A DNA stretch of 64,000 nucleotides from Nocardia aurantiaca (GCF_009708175.1 NZ_WMBB01000016.1:1-64000); one strand, 5' to 3'. Positions 16,549 through 26,160 are shown, numbered from the stretch's first letter. Notes: generated by a model not told the origin, from the letters alone. Numbers and translations: made by a program.

Positions 16549-17607
16549 ATGTTGCGGGTTGTCCAGTGGGCTACAGGCGGGGTCGGCAAGGCGGCGATCG
16601 AGGCGGTGCGGTCGCATCCCGAGCTCGAATTGGTCGGATGTTACGTCCACTCGAATGCCAAGAGCGGCAAGGATGTCGGTGACATCCTCGGCACAGAGCA
16701 GATGGGCGTCACCGCGACCGACGACATCGATGCGATCCTGGCGTTGGACGCGGACGCGGTCGTGTACGCCCCGCTGATCCCGGATCCCGGCGAGGTGGCG
16801 CGCATCCTCCGGTCCGGTAAGAACGTTGTCACGCCGGTCGGCTGGTTCTATCCGAGCGATCGCGATGCCCAGCTGGCGCAAGCGTGTCTCGACGGAGGCG
16901 TCACCTTGCACGGCATCGGCATCAACCCCGGCGGGACAACCGATCTGCATCCGCTCGTGCTCTCGGCCATGTCATCGTCGGTCACGTTCGTGCGGGCCGA
17001 GGAATTCTCCGACATGCGCACCTACGATGCCCCCGACGTGCTGCGCTCGGTGATGGGCTTCGGCGGCACCCCCGAGCAGGCCCGCAAGTCCCCGATGCTC
17101 GGACTGCTGAGCGGCGGATTCATCCAGTCCGTGCGGATGTGCCTGGACACGCTCGGATTCGCCGAGGCCGAGATTCGCACCTCGCACGAGCTCGCCGTCG
17201 CCACCGCGCCGATCGAGTCGCCGATGGGGGTCATCGAGCCGGGGCGGGTCGCGGCGCAGCGCTTCCAATGGGACGCGGTGGTGGGCGATCGGCCGGTCGT
17301 CCGGATCGCGGTCAATTGGCTGATGGGAGAGCGGAACCTGGAGCCGGGCTGGGAATTCGGGCCCGAGGGGGAACGCTATGAGATCGAGATCAAAGCAGAC
17401 CCCGACACCTTCGTGACCATTCGGGGCTGGCAGCCCGCGAGCGTCGCGGAAGGGTTGAAACGTAATCCCGGCATCGTGGCGACCGCGAACCACTGCGTCA
17501 ACTCGATCCCGTATGTGTGCGCGGCCGCGCCCGGCATCAAATCCAGCCTGGATCTGCCCGTCGTCGCCGGACGCGCGCACCCCGATCTGGCCGCCCCGCG
17601 TGGCTGA
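16549..17607 (+). CDS. DapB-like NAD(P)-dependent dehydrogenase
   Basis: This 352-aa protein of the actinobacterial family is annotated as dihydrodipicolinate reductase-like or NAD(P)H-dependent amine dehydrogenase. The Rossmann motif is at the N-terminus (VVQWATGGVGKAAIEAV), followed by DDIDAILALDADAVVYAPL and GKNVVTPVGWFYP. The substrate domain includes LHGIGINPGGTTDLHPLVLS. It is longer than true DapB (about 250 aa) and lacks its lysine-pathway catalytic context, so it probably acts on another substrate, perhaps a steroid- or lipid-derived one. An ATG at 16549 follows GAGGAGGG. A predicted shared operator links it to the tetR and FAD genes downstream. Confidence 0.85.
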   Translation: MLRVVQWATGGVGKAAIEAVRSHPELELVGCYVHSNAKSGKDVGDILGTEQMGVTATDDIDAILALDADAVVYAPLIPDPGEVARILRSGKNVVTPVGWFYPSDRDAQLAQACLDGGVTLHGIGINPGGTTDLHPLVLSAMSSSVTFVRAEEFSDMRTYDAPDVLRSVMGFGGTPEQARKSPMLGLLSGGFIQSVRMCLDTLGFAEAEIRTSHELAVATAPIESPMGVIEPGRVAAQRFQWDAVVGDRPVVRIAVNWLMGERNLEPGWEFGPEGERYEIEIKADPDTFVTIRGWQPASVAEGLKRNPGIVATANHCVNSIPYVCAAAPGIKSSLDLPVVAGRAHPDLAAPRG

Positions 17608-17664
17608 ATCACTACGCGACAGGCTTCCAGGGTTCCTGCGATCCGATGACCGAAATGCCCGCGA

Positions 17665-18414
17665 TCAGCTGGGATTCGGAGCATCCCCATAGACCGTCAG
17701 CCAGATGGCGCGGCCCAGTGACCGGGCCATCTGCTCATCGTCGACGGTGGCCGTGCCCAGCAGGAAGTCGATGGAGCGTTCCACCATGCAGGTGAGAATG
17801 ATTGCGGTGGAGGGGATGTCGACGCTGTCCGGAATCCGGTCGGCGGTCCGGTCGGCCTGCAGGCGAGTGCATACCAGAGTCACGAAGGCTTCGAGTCGGC
17901 CGCGCCAGTAACTGCCCACATCCTGGTCGTAGGCCGCGACCTCCGACAGCGCGCGCAGCAGGTGCGCGTGCGCGCGGGATCCGGCGATCATCTCGCGCAT
18001 GGCCTGGACTACGCCCGCCTCGCCGTCGGCGTGACTGCTCGTCCACCAGTGTTCGGCCGCGCTGAACTGTTCGTCGGTGGCCAGTTCGGCCATCCGGATC
18101 AGCAGCCGGCTCTTGTCGGGGAAGTAGCGGTAGAAGGTTGAGCGGGCGATCTCGGCCTCGGTGGCGATGCGCGCGACAGCGAGTTCGGTGAAAGTCGAGC
18201 CACCGGTGAGCAATTGATCGACCGCGGCCAGAACCCGCCGCTCCACCGCCTCGCGACGTTCGTCACGCTGGATCCTGCCGCTCCTGGCGGTGCGCGTCAG
18301 CGAGGGCACGAGGACTCCCGGCGTATTGCGAGCCGCAGAGGGTGCACCGCTGTCTCGACCATGTGGCCATTCTGCCGCAATCGGACGCACCCGCAGGGGA
18401 CACGCGGAATCCAT
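17665..18414 (-). CDS. TetR-family transcriptional regulator
   Basis: This 249-aa repressor has an N-terminal DNA-binding domain at about residues 55-100, preceded by a long basic leader: FTELAVARIATEAEIARSTFYRYFPDKSRLL. The C-terminal ligand domain is of the 'HLLRALSEVAAYDQDV' kind. The ATG at 18414 is used here; a TTG at 18420 or an internal GTG near 18320 could also start it, since family members rarely have 50 residues before the HTH. It lies divergent to the FAD monooxygenase gene with two inverted repeats between them, so it probably represses itself, that gene and perhaps the DapB-like gene. Confidence 0.88.
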   Translation of the reverse strand: MDSACPLRVRPIAAEWPHGRDSGAPSAARNTPGVLVPSLTRTARSGRIQRDERREAVERRVLAAVDQLLTGGSTFTELAVARIATEAEIARSTFYRYFPDKSRLLIRMAELATDEQFSAAEHWWTSSHADGEAGVVQAMREMIAGSRAHAHLLRALSEVAAYDQDVGSYWRGRLEAFVTLVCTRLQADRTADRIPDSVDIPSTAIILTCMVERSIDFLLGTATVDDEQMARSLGRAIWLTVYGDAPNPS

Positions 18415-18433
18415 TGACAAGAAAGAGGATTCA

Positions 18434-18474
18434 TCTCACTCTCTTACGTGAGACATAGTGTCCGAACACTGTGT
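18434..18474. promoter_or_regulatory. Two operator-like palindromes between tetR and the FAD gene
   Basis: TCTCACTCTCTTACGTGAGA (18434-18453) carries TCTCAC and GTGAGA as an inverted repeat. It is followed by AGTGTCCGAACACT (18457-18470), a perfect 5-bp inverted repeat that extends with imperfect ACA/TGT arms to 18453-18474. Both lie between the divergent starts at 18414 and 18494, where a TetR operator is expected. Confidence 0.6.
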
Positions 18475-18493
18475 CCCGCGAAGTAGGAGTGCG

Positions 18494-19870
18494 ATGCGCA
18501 GCGAAACCGCCGACGTCGTCATAGTCGGAAGCCGATGCGCGGGGGCGGCCGCCGCGATCGAATTCGCCCGGCGCGGCCGTCGGGTGATCGTGCTCGACAG
18601 CGCGCGCTTCCCCTCCGACACCCTGTCCACACACCTGCTGTGGCCCACCGGCGTCGCCGAACTGCGCGCCCTGGGCGCACTGCCGCGGGTACTGGAAATA
18701 GGTGCGCCACAGTTGAATACGGCACTCGCGGGCGGATCGGGTTACACCGTGCGCACCCCTTTCGCGGCGGTGTATGACATCGACTACGCGCTGTGCGTGC
18801 GGCGGATCGGGCTGGACGCGGCGCTGGTGGCCACCGCGCGGGCCCGCGGAGCCGACGTGCGCGAGGGCATGCTGGTCACCGAGCTGGTGTTCGAGGCGGG
18901 CCGGGTCGCCGGTGTCCGCTACCGGGATCGCACCGGGGCGACCGCGGAAGTGCTGGCGCCGCTGGTGGTCGGCGCCGATGGTCGTCGCAGCACCGTCGCC
19001 CGGCTGGTCGGTGCTGACATCCCGTACCGCAGCGCCGCCAGCGGCCGCGCCTGCTACTTCGGCTACTGGGCCGACGCGGAGCAGGCCTGGCGGAGCACGG
19101 CGGCACAATGGCGCACCGGCGAACTGCTCGGCACCGCCTTCCCCTGCGACGACGGGCTGGTGCTGTGCCTGATCCAGCCGCCGGTGGAGCGGGCCGACCG
19201 CAGTCCGCGCGCCGCCGCGCGGCTCTACCGCGAGTTCATCGCCGAGATGCCGGAACTGGCCGCGCGCCTGCGGGATTGCACGCCGGTCGGGCGGGTGCGC
19301 ACCGCTGTCGGTCTGACCTCCTACTTCCGCCGCTCCTCTGGTCCCGGCTGGGCGCTGCCCGGCGACGCGGGCCACTTCAAGGATCCGGTGACCGCCCAGG
19401 GAATCCGCGACGCGCTGCGCTACGGCCGCCTGCTCGCCGCGGCCGCCGCACCGGTCCTCGACAATCCGGACCGGTTGGATCGGGCGCTGCGCGACTGGGA
19501 ATACCGCCGCGAACACGACTGCCTGCCCATGTACCAGTGGACCAACCGGCTCGCCCGGGGCGAGGCGATGACCCCGCTGGAAGCGGAGCTGTACCGCACC
19601 GCGGCGAACGACCCGGACCTGGCCGCGCGCGTCCTCGAGGTAATGACGCGAGTGCGGTCCCCGGAGCGGATGCTCCCGCCCGGGCTGTCGGCGACCCTGG
19701 CCGTCCGCGCCGCCTGGCACGGGCGCGGCGAGCCGATCACCGTGGCGGACACGCTGTTCCGGGAGGTGCGCGCCACCGCGAGCGAGCGCTACGAACGGTG
19801 GACCGCGCGCCGCCACGGCTTGCCGCCCCTGTCGCCATCACCACCCGGGAACGCCGGCGCGCCCGAATAG
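18494..19870 (+). CDS. FAD-dependent oxidoreductase (PHBH/geranylgeranyl-reductase-like)
   Basis: This 458-aa flavoprotein has GxGxxG-type dinucleotide binding at the N-terminus in modified form (DVVIVGSRCAGAAAAIEFARRG, with the second Gly replaced). It has the DG motif LVVGADGRRSTVARLVG and the GD motif WALPGDAGHFKDPVTAQGI (about residue 295). This set defines class A flavin monooxygenases and related reductases. It probably oxidises a hydrophobic or aromatic substrate. The ATG at 18494 has GTAGGAG upstream. It lies under the divergent tetR palindromes and is followed by another FAD enzyme, with 117 nt between them. Confidence 0.88.
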   Translation: MRSETADVVIVGSRCAGAAAAIEFARRGRRVIVLDSARFPSDTLSTHLLWPTGVAELRALGALPRVLEIGAPQLNTALAGGSGYTVRTPFAAVYDIDYALCVRRIGLDAALVATARARGADVREGMLVTELVFEAGRVAGVRYRDRTGATAEVLAPLVVGADGRRSTVARLVGADIPYRSAASGRACYFGYWADAEQAWRSTAAQWRTGELLGTAFPCDDGLVLCLIQPPVERADRSPRAAARLYREFIAEMPELAARLRDCTPVGRVRTAVGLTSYFRRSSGPGWALPGDAGHFKDPVTAQGIRDALRYGRLLAAAAAPVLDNPDRLDRALRDWEYRREHDCLPMYQWTNRLARGEAMTPLEAELYRTAANDPDLAARVLEVMTRVRSPERMLPPGLSATLAVRAAWHGRGEPITVADTLFREVRATASERYERWTARRHGLPPLSPSPPGNAGAPE

Positions 19871-19987
19871 GGGCTGGTCGCGCGGACTCGTCGGCCCGCG
19901 CCGACCCGCGTTCCACCGCCGCCTTCGTCGACCTTCCGTCCTCCGAATCAGCCCGAAGCCGTGCGTCGTCCGCCCGAGGAGATTCCC

Positions 19988-21760
19988 GTGAACCGCCCCC
20001 GCCCCGAACCGTCATCCCACCCGATTTCCCGGCGAACCGTCCTGCGCGGCAGTCTGATTGCCGCCGCCGCGGCTGGGCTGCCCGCGGTGTCGCCGCCGGT
20101 GCGCGCTGTCGCCGCCGGCGGCGGTCGCAGCGTGGCCGTCTTCGGCGGCGGCGTGTCCGGGCTGACCGCGGCGCACGAACTGAGCGAGCGCGGATACCAG
20201 GTCACCGTGTACGAACCGGTCGCGTTGGGCGGCAAGGCGCGCAGTATGAGCGTGCCGGGAACCGGTGCGGGCGGGCGGCTGGATCTGCCGGGCGAGCACG
20301 GATTCCGGTTCTTTCCCGGCTGTTATCAGCACATTCCGGAGACCATGAGCCGAATTCCCTTCCCGGGCAATGCCCGCGGGGTCGCGGACAATCTGGTCCG
20401 CGTCCAGGCGGCCACCGTGGCATTCCGTGATCTGCCGCCCGTCGTGACACCGGTCGAGGTCGGCGGCCTCGCCGAGATCACCCCGGAGACCCTGCGCACC
20501 ACCCTGGCGGCGGCCGTGGGCCTCATCCCGCGCCTGCCGCCCCAGGAACTGGCCCTGTTCACCCAGAAAATGCTGCGCTGGTTCACCAGCAGCACCGAGC
20601 GCCGCTTCGGCGAATGGGAGTACCGGTCCTGGGCGCAGGTGATGGAGGCGGACGGCAAATCCGACGCCTACCGCGAGTACCTGGTGAACGCCCTCACCCG
20701 AATCACCGTGGCCGCCAAGCCGTATCGCAGTTCGGCCCGCACCATCGGCACCATCGGCGAGGCTCTGGTGCTGGCCGGGACCGGGCTGGTGCCGCAGTAC
20801 GGGGGCGGCGTGGACCGCATCCTCAACCGGCCCACCAACGAGGCCTGGATCGACCCCTGGGTCGCACATCTGCGCGGCCTCGGCGTGCGATTCGAGCTGG
20901 GCGCCAAGGCGATCGGGCTGGAGCTGGACAACGGCCGCATCACCTCGGCCCGGGTCAGCGGTGGCGCGGACGGCCGCGTGGACGCCGACTGGTACATCTG
21001 CGCCATGCCGGTCGAACGCGCGGTCCCGCTGCTCAGCGACGACATCCTCGACGCGGACCCGCGCCTGGCCGGAATGAGGGATCTGGAGGTCGACTGGATG
21101 GTGGGCATCCAGTACTACCTGACCCGCCCCACCGACCTCCCGGAGGGGCACATCGCGGCGCTGGGCACCCCGTGGGCCCTCACCGCCCTGCGGCAGGCGG
21201 CGATGTGGGTGGGGGACTTCGCATCCCGATACGGCGACGGCAGTGTGGTGGAATGCCTGTCCGTCGACGTCTCCGATTGGGACACCCCCGGCATCGTCTT
21301 CGGCAAGTCCGCCAAGGATTGCACCAAAGATGAAGTGGCGCAGGAAGTGTGGGCCCAACTGTCGGCCTGGCTGAACAACTCCACCGGCTGGCTCCGCGAG
21401 GATGACATCCACTCCTGGTTCCTGGACCCGGGCGTGCACTGGACCGGCGGCGCCGCCACCAACGACACCCCCCTCCTGGTCAACACCATCGGCTCCTGGG
21501 ACAACCGCCCCGAAGCCGCCACCGCCATCCCCAACCTGTTCTTCGCGGGCGACCACGTCCGCACCCACATCGACCTCGCGACCATGGAAGGCGCCAATGA
21601 ATCCGGCCGCGCCGCCGCCAACGCTCTCCTCGACGCCGCCGGCGACCCCGGCTCCAGAGCGCCGATCTACCCCCTCTACGCACCCCCGGTCTTCGAACCC
21701 CTCAAAGCCCTCGACGCCGACCGCTACCGAGCCGGCCTACCCCACCTGCTGGATGCGTGA
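19988..21760 (+). CDS. Tat-exported FAD-dependent amine-oxidase/desaturase-like protein
   Basis: This 590-aa protein begins with a twin-arginine signal (SRRTVLRGSLIAAAAAGLPA, about residues 14-33). A clear FAD site follows (VAVFGGGVSGLTAAHELSERGYQVTVYE) and GGKARSM, a hallmark of phytoene-desaturase and amine-oxidase folds. The C-terminal FAD motif is IPNLFFAGDHVRTHIDLATMEGANESG. It resembles hydroxysqualene dehydroxylase and phytoene-desaturase-like proteins, but export by Tat would be unusual for those, so its role is open. The GTG at 19988 has GAGGAGA upstream and gives a proper signal; the ATG at 19961 would place 9 extra residues before it. Confidence 0.85.
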   Translation: MNRPRPEPSSHPISRRTVLRGSLIAAAAAGLPAVSPPVRAVAAGGGRSVAVFGGGVSGLTAAHELSERGYQVTVYEPVALGGKARSMSVPGTGAGGRLDLPGEHGFRFFPGCYQHIPETMSRIPFPGNARGVADNLVRVQAATVAFRDLPPVVTPVEVGGLAEITPETLRTTLAAAVGLIPRLPPQELALFTQKMLRWFTSSTERRFGEWEYRSWAQVMEADGKSDAYREYLVNALTRITVAAKPYRSSARTIGTIGEALVLAGTGLVPQYGGGVDRILNRPTNEAWIDPWVAHLRGLGVRFELGAKAIGLELDNGRITSARVSGGADGRVDADWYICAMPVERAVPLLSDDILDADPRLAGMRDLEVDWMVGIQYYLTRPTDLPEGHIAALGTPWALTALRQAAMWVGDFASRYGDGSVVECLSVDVSDWDTPGIVFGKSAKDCTKDEVAQEVWAQLSAWLNNSTGWLREDDIHSWFLDPGVHWTGGAATNDTPLLVNTIGSWDNRPEAATAIPNLFFAGDHVRTHIDLATMEGANESGRAAANALLDAAGDPGSRAPIYPLYAPPVFEPLKALDADRYRAGLPHLLDA

Positions 21761-22013
21761 GAAACCCTGCCCGAGCGAGAAGGACCGTTCGACGCCGGTC
21801 GTCCGCATTGCCGAATTCTTTTCCCCTTTTCTCGAGGTGTGACTCCCCGGCGTTGGGGCGACAGGACCGAGGGCCGCGGAAATGGGCGAGCGCGGCCGGT
21901 CGAAGAAAGCGATCGTCACCGGCGAAGGAGACATCGAGATCGGAGGAGCGGACCCATCCCCTCGGAGTAGATGATGCCGGGTGGAACCCGGGGGCAGCGG
22001 ATCGTGAAGAGGG

Positions 22014-23315
22014 TCAGCCGGCGGCGTGACCGCAGCGCGGGCAGAACTTTTCCTCTGGATGGTGTTCGAATCCGCAATTCGAGCAGTAGTGTCTCTCGGC
22101 ATTAGGGTCGACCGACGTCGACGGCTCATGGCCCTCAGCGGGAATCGGTTCGGCCGATCCGACGGTGACCGGTGTCGGATGCGACATCGGCTGTGCGTGG
22201 ACTGTCTCCGGTCCGCCAACCTGATCGTCTCGGAGACCGGCGGGAGGAACCCGACCCGTAGCGGTAGCTTCGCCGGCCGATGGAGGAGCTGTCACAGGCG
22301 GCCGCCGGCGCCGGAACAACAGGGTCGCAGTCGCGCCGGCAATGACCACAGCGGCTACCACCACTCCAGCGACCACCGGAAGGACCGGGAAGCCGCTCTT
22401 CGACGCGGGTTGAGTGACCGGTACATCGTGTGAATCCAGGAAGGTCCGTAGATCCTTGGTTTCGGTGATGAAGTTCGTGCCGGCCATCTCCGCACCGGTG
22501 CTGGGATTCAGGACGCCGAAGCTGTTGATTCCCACGACCTGACCATTGCTGTTCACGGACGGGCCGCCCGACATGCCTCCTGACATGTCGGTGCTCACCT
22601 CGAGCACGGACACTCCCTGAGGCGAAACCTGCTGACTCGACACGGTGCCGGACTTGAACGACGGGCGGGGGATCCGGCCGGGATCGGCGAAGTTCAACAC
22701 GCTGCCGGGGAACCCGATGGAGGTCAACTGGCTGCCGACCTGCGGAGTCCCATCGGCGATCTGCAGAGCCGGTGTTTCCTTCGACAAGCCCGACGCCTTC
22801 AGCAAGGCCAGATCCCCTTGCTCGAACGACCGGAAGTCGACGATCTGAACGGTGGTAGCGGTCGTGAGCACGGCGCCGTTCACAGCCGGCGGCTGAATCG
22901 CTTTCACCGCGCGGTCCACCGGCGCCCCTTGCGCGGTCCCCTCCACCTTCCAGTTCATGATGGCGGTGTCCAGCAGGTCGGATCTGCCCTTGGACGAGAG
23001 ATACTGCTGCAACAGCGCTTTCTTACCGTCCGCCGGATCGACACAGTGACCGGCCGTCATAATCTGGCCGTTCCTGCCGGCGAACCAGCCGGTACAGGTC
23101 GAATCCGCCGTCACCTCCTGCGTGAATCCCACGCCCGCCTGATCGTATCTGGGCGGCACGAATATATATCCGTCCCAGCTCGTATCGAGCAGGACGATGG
23201 ACTTCTCCAGATCGGGTCCGCTGGGCGCACCCGACGCGCTCGCGGCACCGCCGATCACCAACGTGCCGGCCAGCAGAATTGATCCCAGTGGTTTGAGCGA
23301 TTTATCGACGAACAT
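22014..23315 (-). CDS. Membrane-anchored S1 trypsin-like protease with C-terminal zinc ribbon
   Basis: This 433-aa protein has an N-terminal signal or anchor (residues 8-30), then a chymotrypsin-fold protease with the full triad: H90 in TAGHC, D168 in EQGDLALLK, S249 in GGMSGGPS. A transmembrane helix at about 308-335 (VLPVVAGVVVAAVVIAGATATLLF) ends in RRRR. A Pro-rich linker leads to a C-terminal zinc ribbon (CSNC at 411-414, CPRC at 425-428). The protease should be outside and the ribbon inside, which suggests a membrane-spanning sensor or anchored secretion-quality protease. The serine is intact, so it should be active. Confidence 0.85.
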   Translation of the reverse strand: MFVDKSLKPLGSILLAGTLVIGGAASASGAPSGPDLEKSIVLLDTSWDGYIFVPPRYDQAGVGFTQEVTADSTCTGWFAGRNGQIMTAGHCVDPADGKKALLQQYLSSKGRSDLLDTAIMNWKVEGTAQGAPVDRAVKAIQPPAVNGAVLTTATTVQIVDFRSFEQGDLALLKASGLSKETPALQIADGTPQVGSQLTSIGFPGSVLNFADPGRIPRPSFKSGTVSSQQVSPQGVSVLEVSTDMSGGMSGGPSVNSNGQVVGINSFGVLNPSTGAEMAGTNFITETKDLRTFLDSHDVPVTQPASKSGFPVLPVVAGVVVAAVVIAGATATLLFRRRRPPVTAPPSAGEATATGRVPPAGLRDDQVGGPETVHAQPMSHPTPVTVGSAEPIPAEGHEPSTSVDPNAERHYCSNCGFEHHPEEKFCPRCGHAAG

Positions 23316-24128
23316 GATCCGGGTCCCTCCATTTGTGGTGATAACGGCGGTCTGCCGAGGGTGGGGCCTTGCATGGTCGTACCGCCATATTTATTCGGCG
23401 TCATGGCGGTCATTGTCTGTAGAATCGCGGGTCCTGTTCGGTCAGGACGTTGATCGTCGTATCCCCATTATGGCGATCGGCGTCTACTGGCAGGTGTTTT
23501 CCGGGCGCCTGAACGGTCTTGGGGTCTACGAAATGATGAAAAGGAACAGTCTCCCCGGGTCAGTGCGGCGGTTGGCGGCTGAAGAGCGTCATTTGGGTGT
23601 CATTTCCGTTTCGGATTCGCGCACCGGCGGCCGCGACCATCGCAGAGATCATCGACTCGAACTCCGAGGAATATCACGCGTACGGCATGTTCGCCGCGGC
23701 GGTCGAGGTTGCCGAGAATGCGGACCCGTTCCTGCGGGCTGTTGCCGCTTCCGGGCGAAACCCGCAGTGGGCGGCGGGCATTCGAGCGTAGTCTCCGATC
23801 TCGCATCGCCCGCACCGGCCGCGATCCCCACGGCCGGGCTCAACCGCTTCGCCGACGGCGACCAGGTCGCCGTGCGTACCAGGTATCGGCCCTCATCACG
23901 GCGCGACGCCTGAAGCGGTGTGCGCGGTTTTGTCCGCTGGGCTAGGGTATGAGGCGATGACTACCGGGACGGCGTTGCGCCACACACGGATTGGCTACCC
24001 GGTGCTCTTCTGAGCATCGCGCGGGCCGGTGTCGGTCCGTTTTTCGATCGAGGAGCCCGCGGTATCGCGCGGGCTCCGCCTCCGTCGTGTTGATCACGGG
24101 ACATGAACCACGACAGAAGGATTCGACG
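23316..24128. other. Intergenic stretch with possible remnants
   Basis: No intact gene. A plus-strand frame at 23597-23791 encodes a 64-aa peptide (IDSNSEEYHAYGMFAAAVEVAE) with protein-like composition but no good start. Further in-frame fragments at 23780-23913 look like pieces of the same or another lost gene. I name no function. Confidence 0.4.
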
Positions 24129-24890
24129 ATGACTACAACGCACGGTATGTCGGTCGACGTGCGGACACCCGATGGTGTCGCCGACGCGTATGTCGCCTAC
24201 CCCGACGATGGCGCCGCCCATCCGGGAGTTCTGGTGATCCAGGACGGTTTCGGACTGCGGCCCAGCCTGCGGTCGCTGGCCGATCGTATCGCCGCCCACG
24301 GCTACACCGTCCTGCTTCCGAACGCCTATTACCGGCACGGGCGTGCGCCCGTGATCGAGCTGCCGGACTTCATCGATCCAGCCGAGCGGCCGGAGATCTT
24401 CCACCAGGTCTTCCCGATGATCCGCGAGCTCACACCCGAGCTCTTGCGTTCCGATGCCGGCGCCTACCTCGAGTGGCTGGCGGCGTCGCCGCATGTTGCT
24501 GACGGCAAGGTCGGCCTCACCGGCTACTGCATGGGAGCGCGGCTGGCGGTCCTGGTCGCCGCCATGTTCCCCGATCGGGTTGCGGCGGTGGCGGGATTCC
24601 ATGGCGGACCGCTCGTCACCGACACCCCGGACAGTCCGCACCTGGCCGTCGGAAACATCACGGCGGAGCTGTATTTCGCCCACGCCGGCGAGGATCACCA
24701 CATGACCGGGGAACACATCGCCCAGTTCGACAAGGCACTCGACGCCGCCGGCGTCCGCCACCGTACCGAGGTCTACGAAGGGGCCCAACACGGCTACACC
24801 CAGGCCGATACTTCCGCTTACGACCCTGAAGCCGCCGAACGTCACTACCGTGAATTGCTGGCCCTGTTCGACCGCACTGTGCGCCAGTAG
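24129..24890 (+). CDS. Dienelactone hydrolase family protein
   Basis: This 253-aa alpha/beta hydrolase has Cys134 in GYCMGAR as nucleophile, as in true dienelactone hydrolases, and the late His in EGAQHGYTQAD. The oxyanion region is PGVLVIQDGFGLRPSLRSLADRIA. Dienelactone hydrolases open lactone rings in chloroaromatic degradation, but most genomic members act on unknown esters. The ATG at 24129 follows AGAAGGA. It is convergent with the PPOX-family gene. Confidence 0.88.
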   Translation: MTTTHGMSVDVRTPDGVADAYVAYPDDGAAHPGVLVIQDGFGLRPSLRSLADRIAAHGYTVLLPNAYYRHGRAPVIELPDFIDPAERPEIFHQVFPMIRELTPELLRSDAGAYLEWLAASPHVADGKVGLTGYCMGARLAVLVAAMFPDRVAAVAGFHGGPLVTDTPDSPHLAVGNITAELYFAHAGEDHHMTGEHIAQFDKALDAAGVRHRTEVYEGAQHGYTQADTSAYDPEAAERHYRELLALFDRTVRQ

Positions 24891-24949
24891 CTGAGGAAAT
24901 CAAGCCGATCAGCACCCATTGACGGCTCATTCTGGCCGCGTCGATCGGT

Positions 24950-25447
24950 TCAGGCGCGCTGACGCTCGGCCTGCCGCTGGACCAGCTCCTCGACCGCGGT
25001 GGGGAGGGTGGTTTCGAAGTCGATGAGTTTGACCCACGTCGGGGTGATGACAATCCGGACCATGCCGTCGTAGAGCGAGCGGACCTCGGTCTCCCACTCG
25101 ACGCGCTGCTCGGGGGTCATCTCGTAAGTGCCGTTCATCTGCAGGTACTCCTCCGGGATGCCGTCCACCACGTCCAGCTCCGCTCGACCGCGGATGAGCA
25201 GGATCTTCGGCGGGTGTACCTCGGTGTCGATCGTCAGCGCGACCGCGGGGTTGTGCCGCAGGGAGGGCAGCTTCGGGGCGTTCTTCGCGGTGCAGACGAC
25301 GATCTCCGAGCCATTCCAGGTGAAGGCGATCGGGATGTTGCGGGGCGTGCCGTCCTTGGCGACGTAGGCCATGCGAAGCAGGTCGCGAGCCAGGAGTTCC
25401 TGGCTGATCGGAAGGTTCAGGATCGCGGTGATCTCAGTCGGGTGCAT
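24950..25447 (-). CDS. PPOX-family (flavin/F420-dependent) split-barrel protein
   Basis: This 165-aa pyridoxamine-5'-phosphate-oxidase-like protein contains ELLARDLLRMAYVAKDGTPRNIPIAFTWNGSEIVVCT, then LPSLRHNPAVALTIDTE and LLIRGRAELDVV. These are the strand pattern of actinobacterial F420-binding PPOX proteins (Rv1155-like). The usual role is reduction with F420H2 or FMN, substrate unknown. The start at 25447 has AGGAGCGACC upstream; the frame continues upstream to 25753 without a site. Confidence 0.85.
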   Translation of the reverse strand: MHPTEITAILNLPISQELLARDLLRMAYVAKDGTPRNIPIAFTWNGSEIVVCTAKNAPKLPSLRHNPAVALTIDTEVHPPKILLIRGRAELDVVDGIPEEYLQMNGTYEMTPEQRVEWETEVRSLYDGMVRIVITPTWVKLIDFETTLPTAVEELVQRQAERQRA

Positions 25448-25836
25448 GGTGGTCGCTCCTTCGTCGGTGCGGTCGTGCCCAGTTCGGCTGCTCGTATCCT
25501 TCGGACGGAGCCGCCCGCGCGTTCTCGACACAGCCGGCGCACGAATTTCCAGATTTTCATAAAACCCGATCGTCGGCCGCTTCGAACGGAGGGTGCCGCG
25601 ATACCGACGTCGACGTCGCACTGACCGACGCCGATGGTGTCGCGACCCGGACCTGCAGGCTCGTCGTGGGCCTGCGACCGCTGAGGTAACGCGCCGTCCG
25701 ATACAGGTCCTTCGGAAGTCTGCGCCGACTCCGTTATGGACGATCGGTAGCACTCGAGTCGGCTGGTTGGAGACCGGTGTCAGGGTCGGTCCTGGCCAGG
25801 ATTCGATCCAGGTGCCCGGGCTCCTGCTTCACCTCG
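25448..25836. other. Intergenic stretch, nothing recognised
   Basis: The region between the PPOX and ABM genes, both on minus. No hairpin or repeat was identified; it should contain the PPOX promoter. Confidence 0.4.
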
Positions 25837-26160
25837 TCACTCGGTGGTGCGGTCGTGAACATGGACGGCGTGGCCGTAGAAGCCTTCGGGCTGCCGAGCC
25901 AGGAGTGGAGGAAGCTGGCGAGTCACCGCTGCGACCGGCTCGGAACGGGTGGTCGCGTCGTGTGCTTCCTTATCGATCCACAGCTGTGTCAGCCAGACTG
26001 TGTCCGGGTCGTCGAAGGCCGTATTGATGCTGTAGGTGAGCAGGCCGCTGTCATCGCCGCCGGCGCGGAATCCATCGAGGAGCAAGGCGATCAGCTCGTC
26101 CCGCCGGCCGGGCAGTGCAGTCATTCGCCCGTAGACGCTGAACATATTGTCGTCGGCCAC
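25837..26160 (-). CDS. Antibiotic biosynthesis monooxygenase (ABM) domain protein
   Basis: This 107-aa dimeric barrel of the ABM family begins MFSVYGRMTALPGRRDELIALLLDG, then GLLTYSINTAFDDPDTVWLTQLW and ATTRSEPV. These proteins act as quinol-type monooxygenases or heme-degrading enzymes; which one this is cannot be told. The start is GTG at 26160 preceded by GAAAGGG. The nearby F420/PPOX gene makes a redox role plausible. Confidence 0.82.
   Translation of the reverse strand: MADDNMFSVYGRMTALPGRRDELIALLLDGFRAGGDDSGLLTYSINTAFDDPDTVWLTQLWIDKEAHDATTRSEPVAAVTRQLPPLLARQPEGFYGHAVHVHDRTTE

Noticed and set aside
18431..19816. Long minus-strand frame opposite the FAD oxidoreductase
   Set aside because: The sense strand contains all flavoprotein motifs; the antisense frame is Arg/Gly-rich without motifs.
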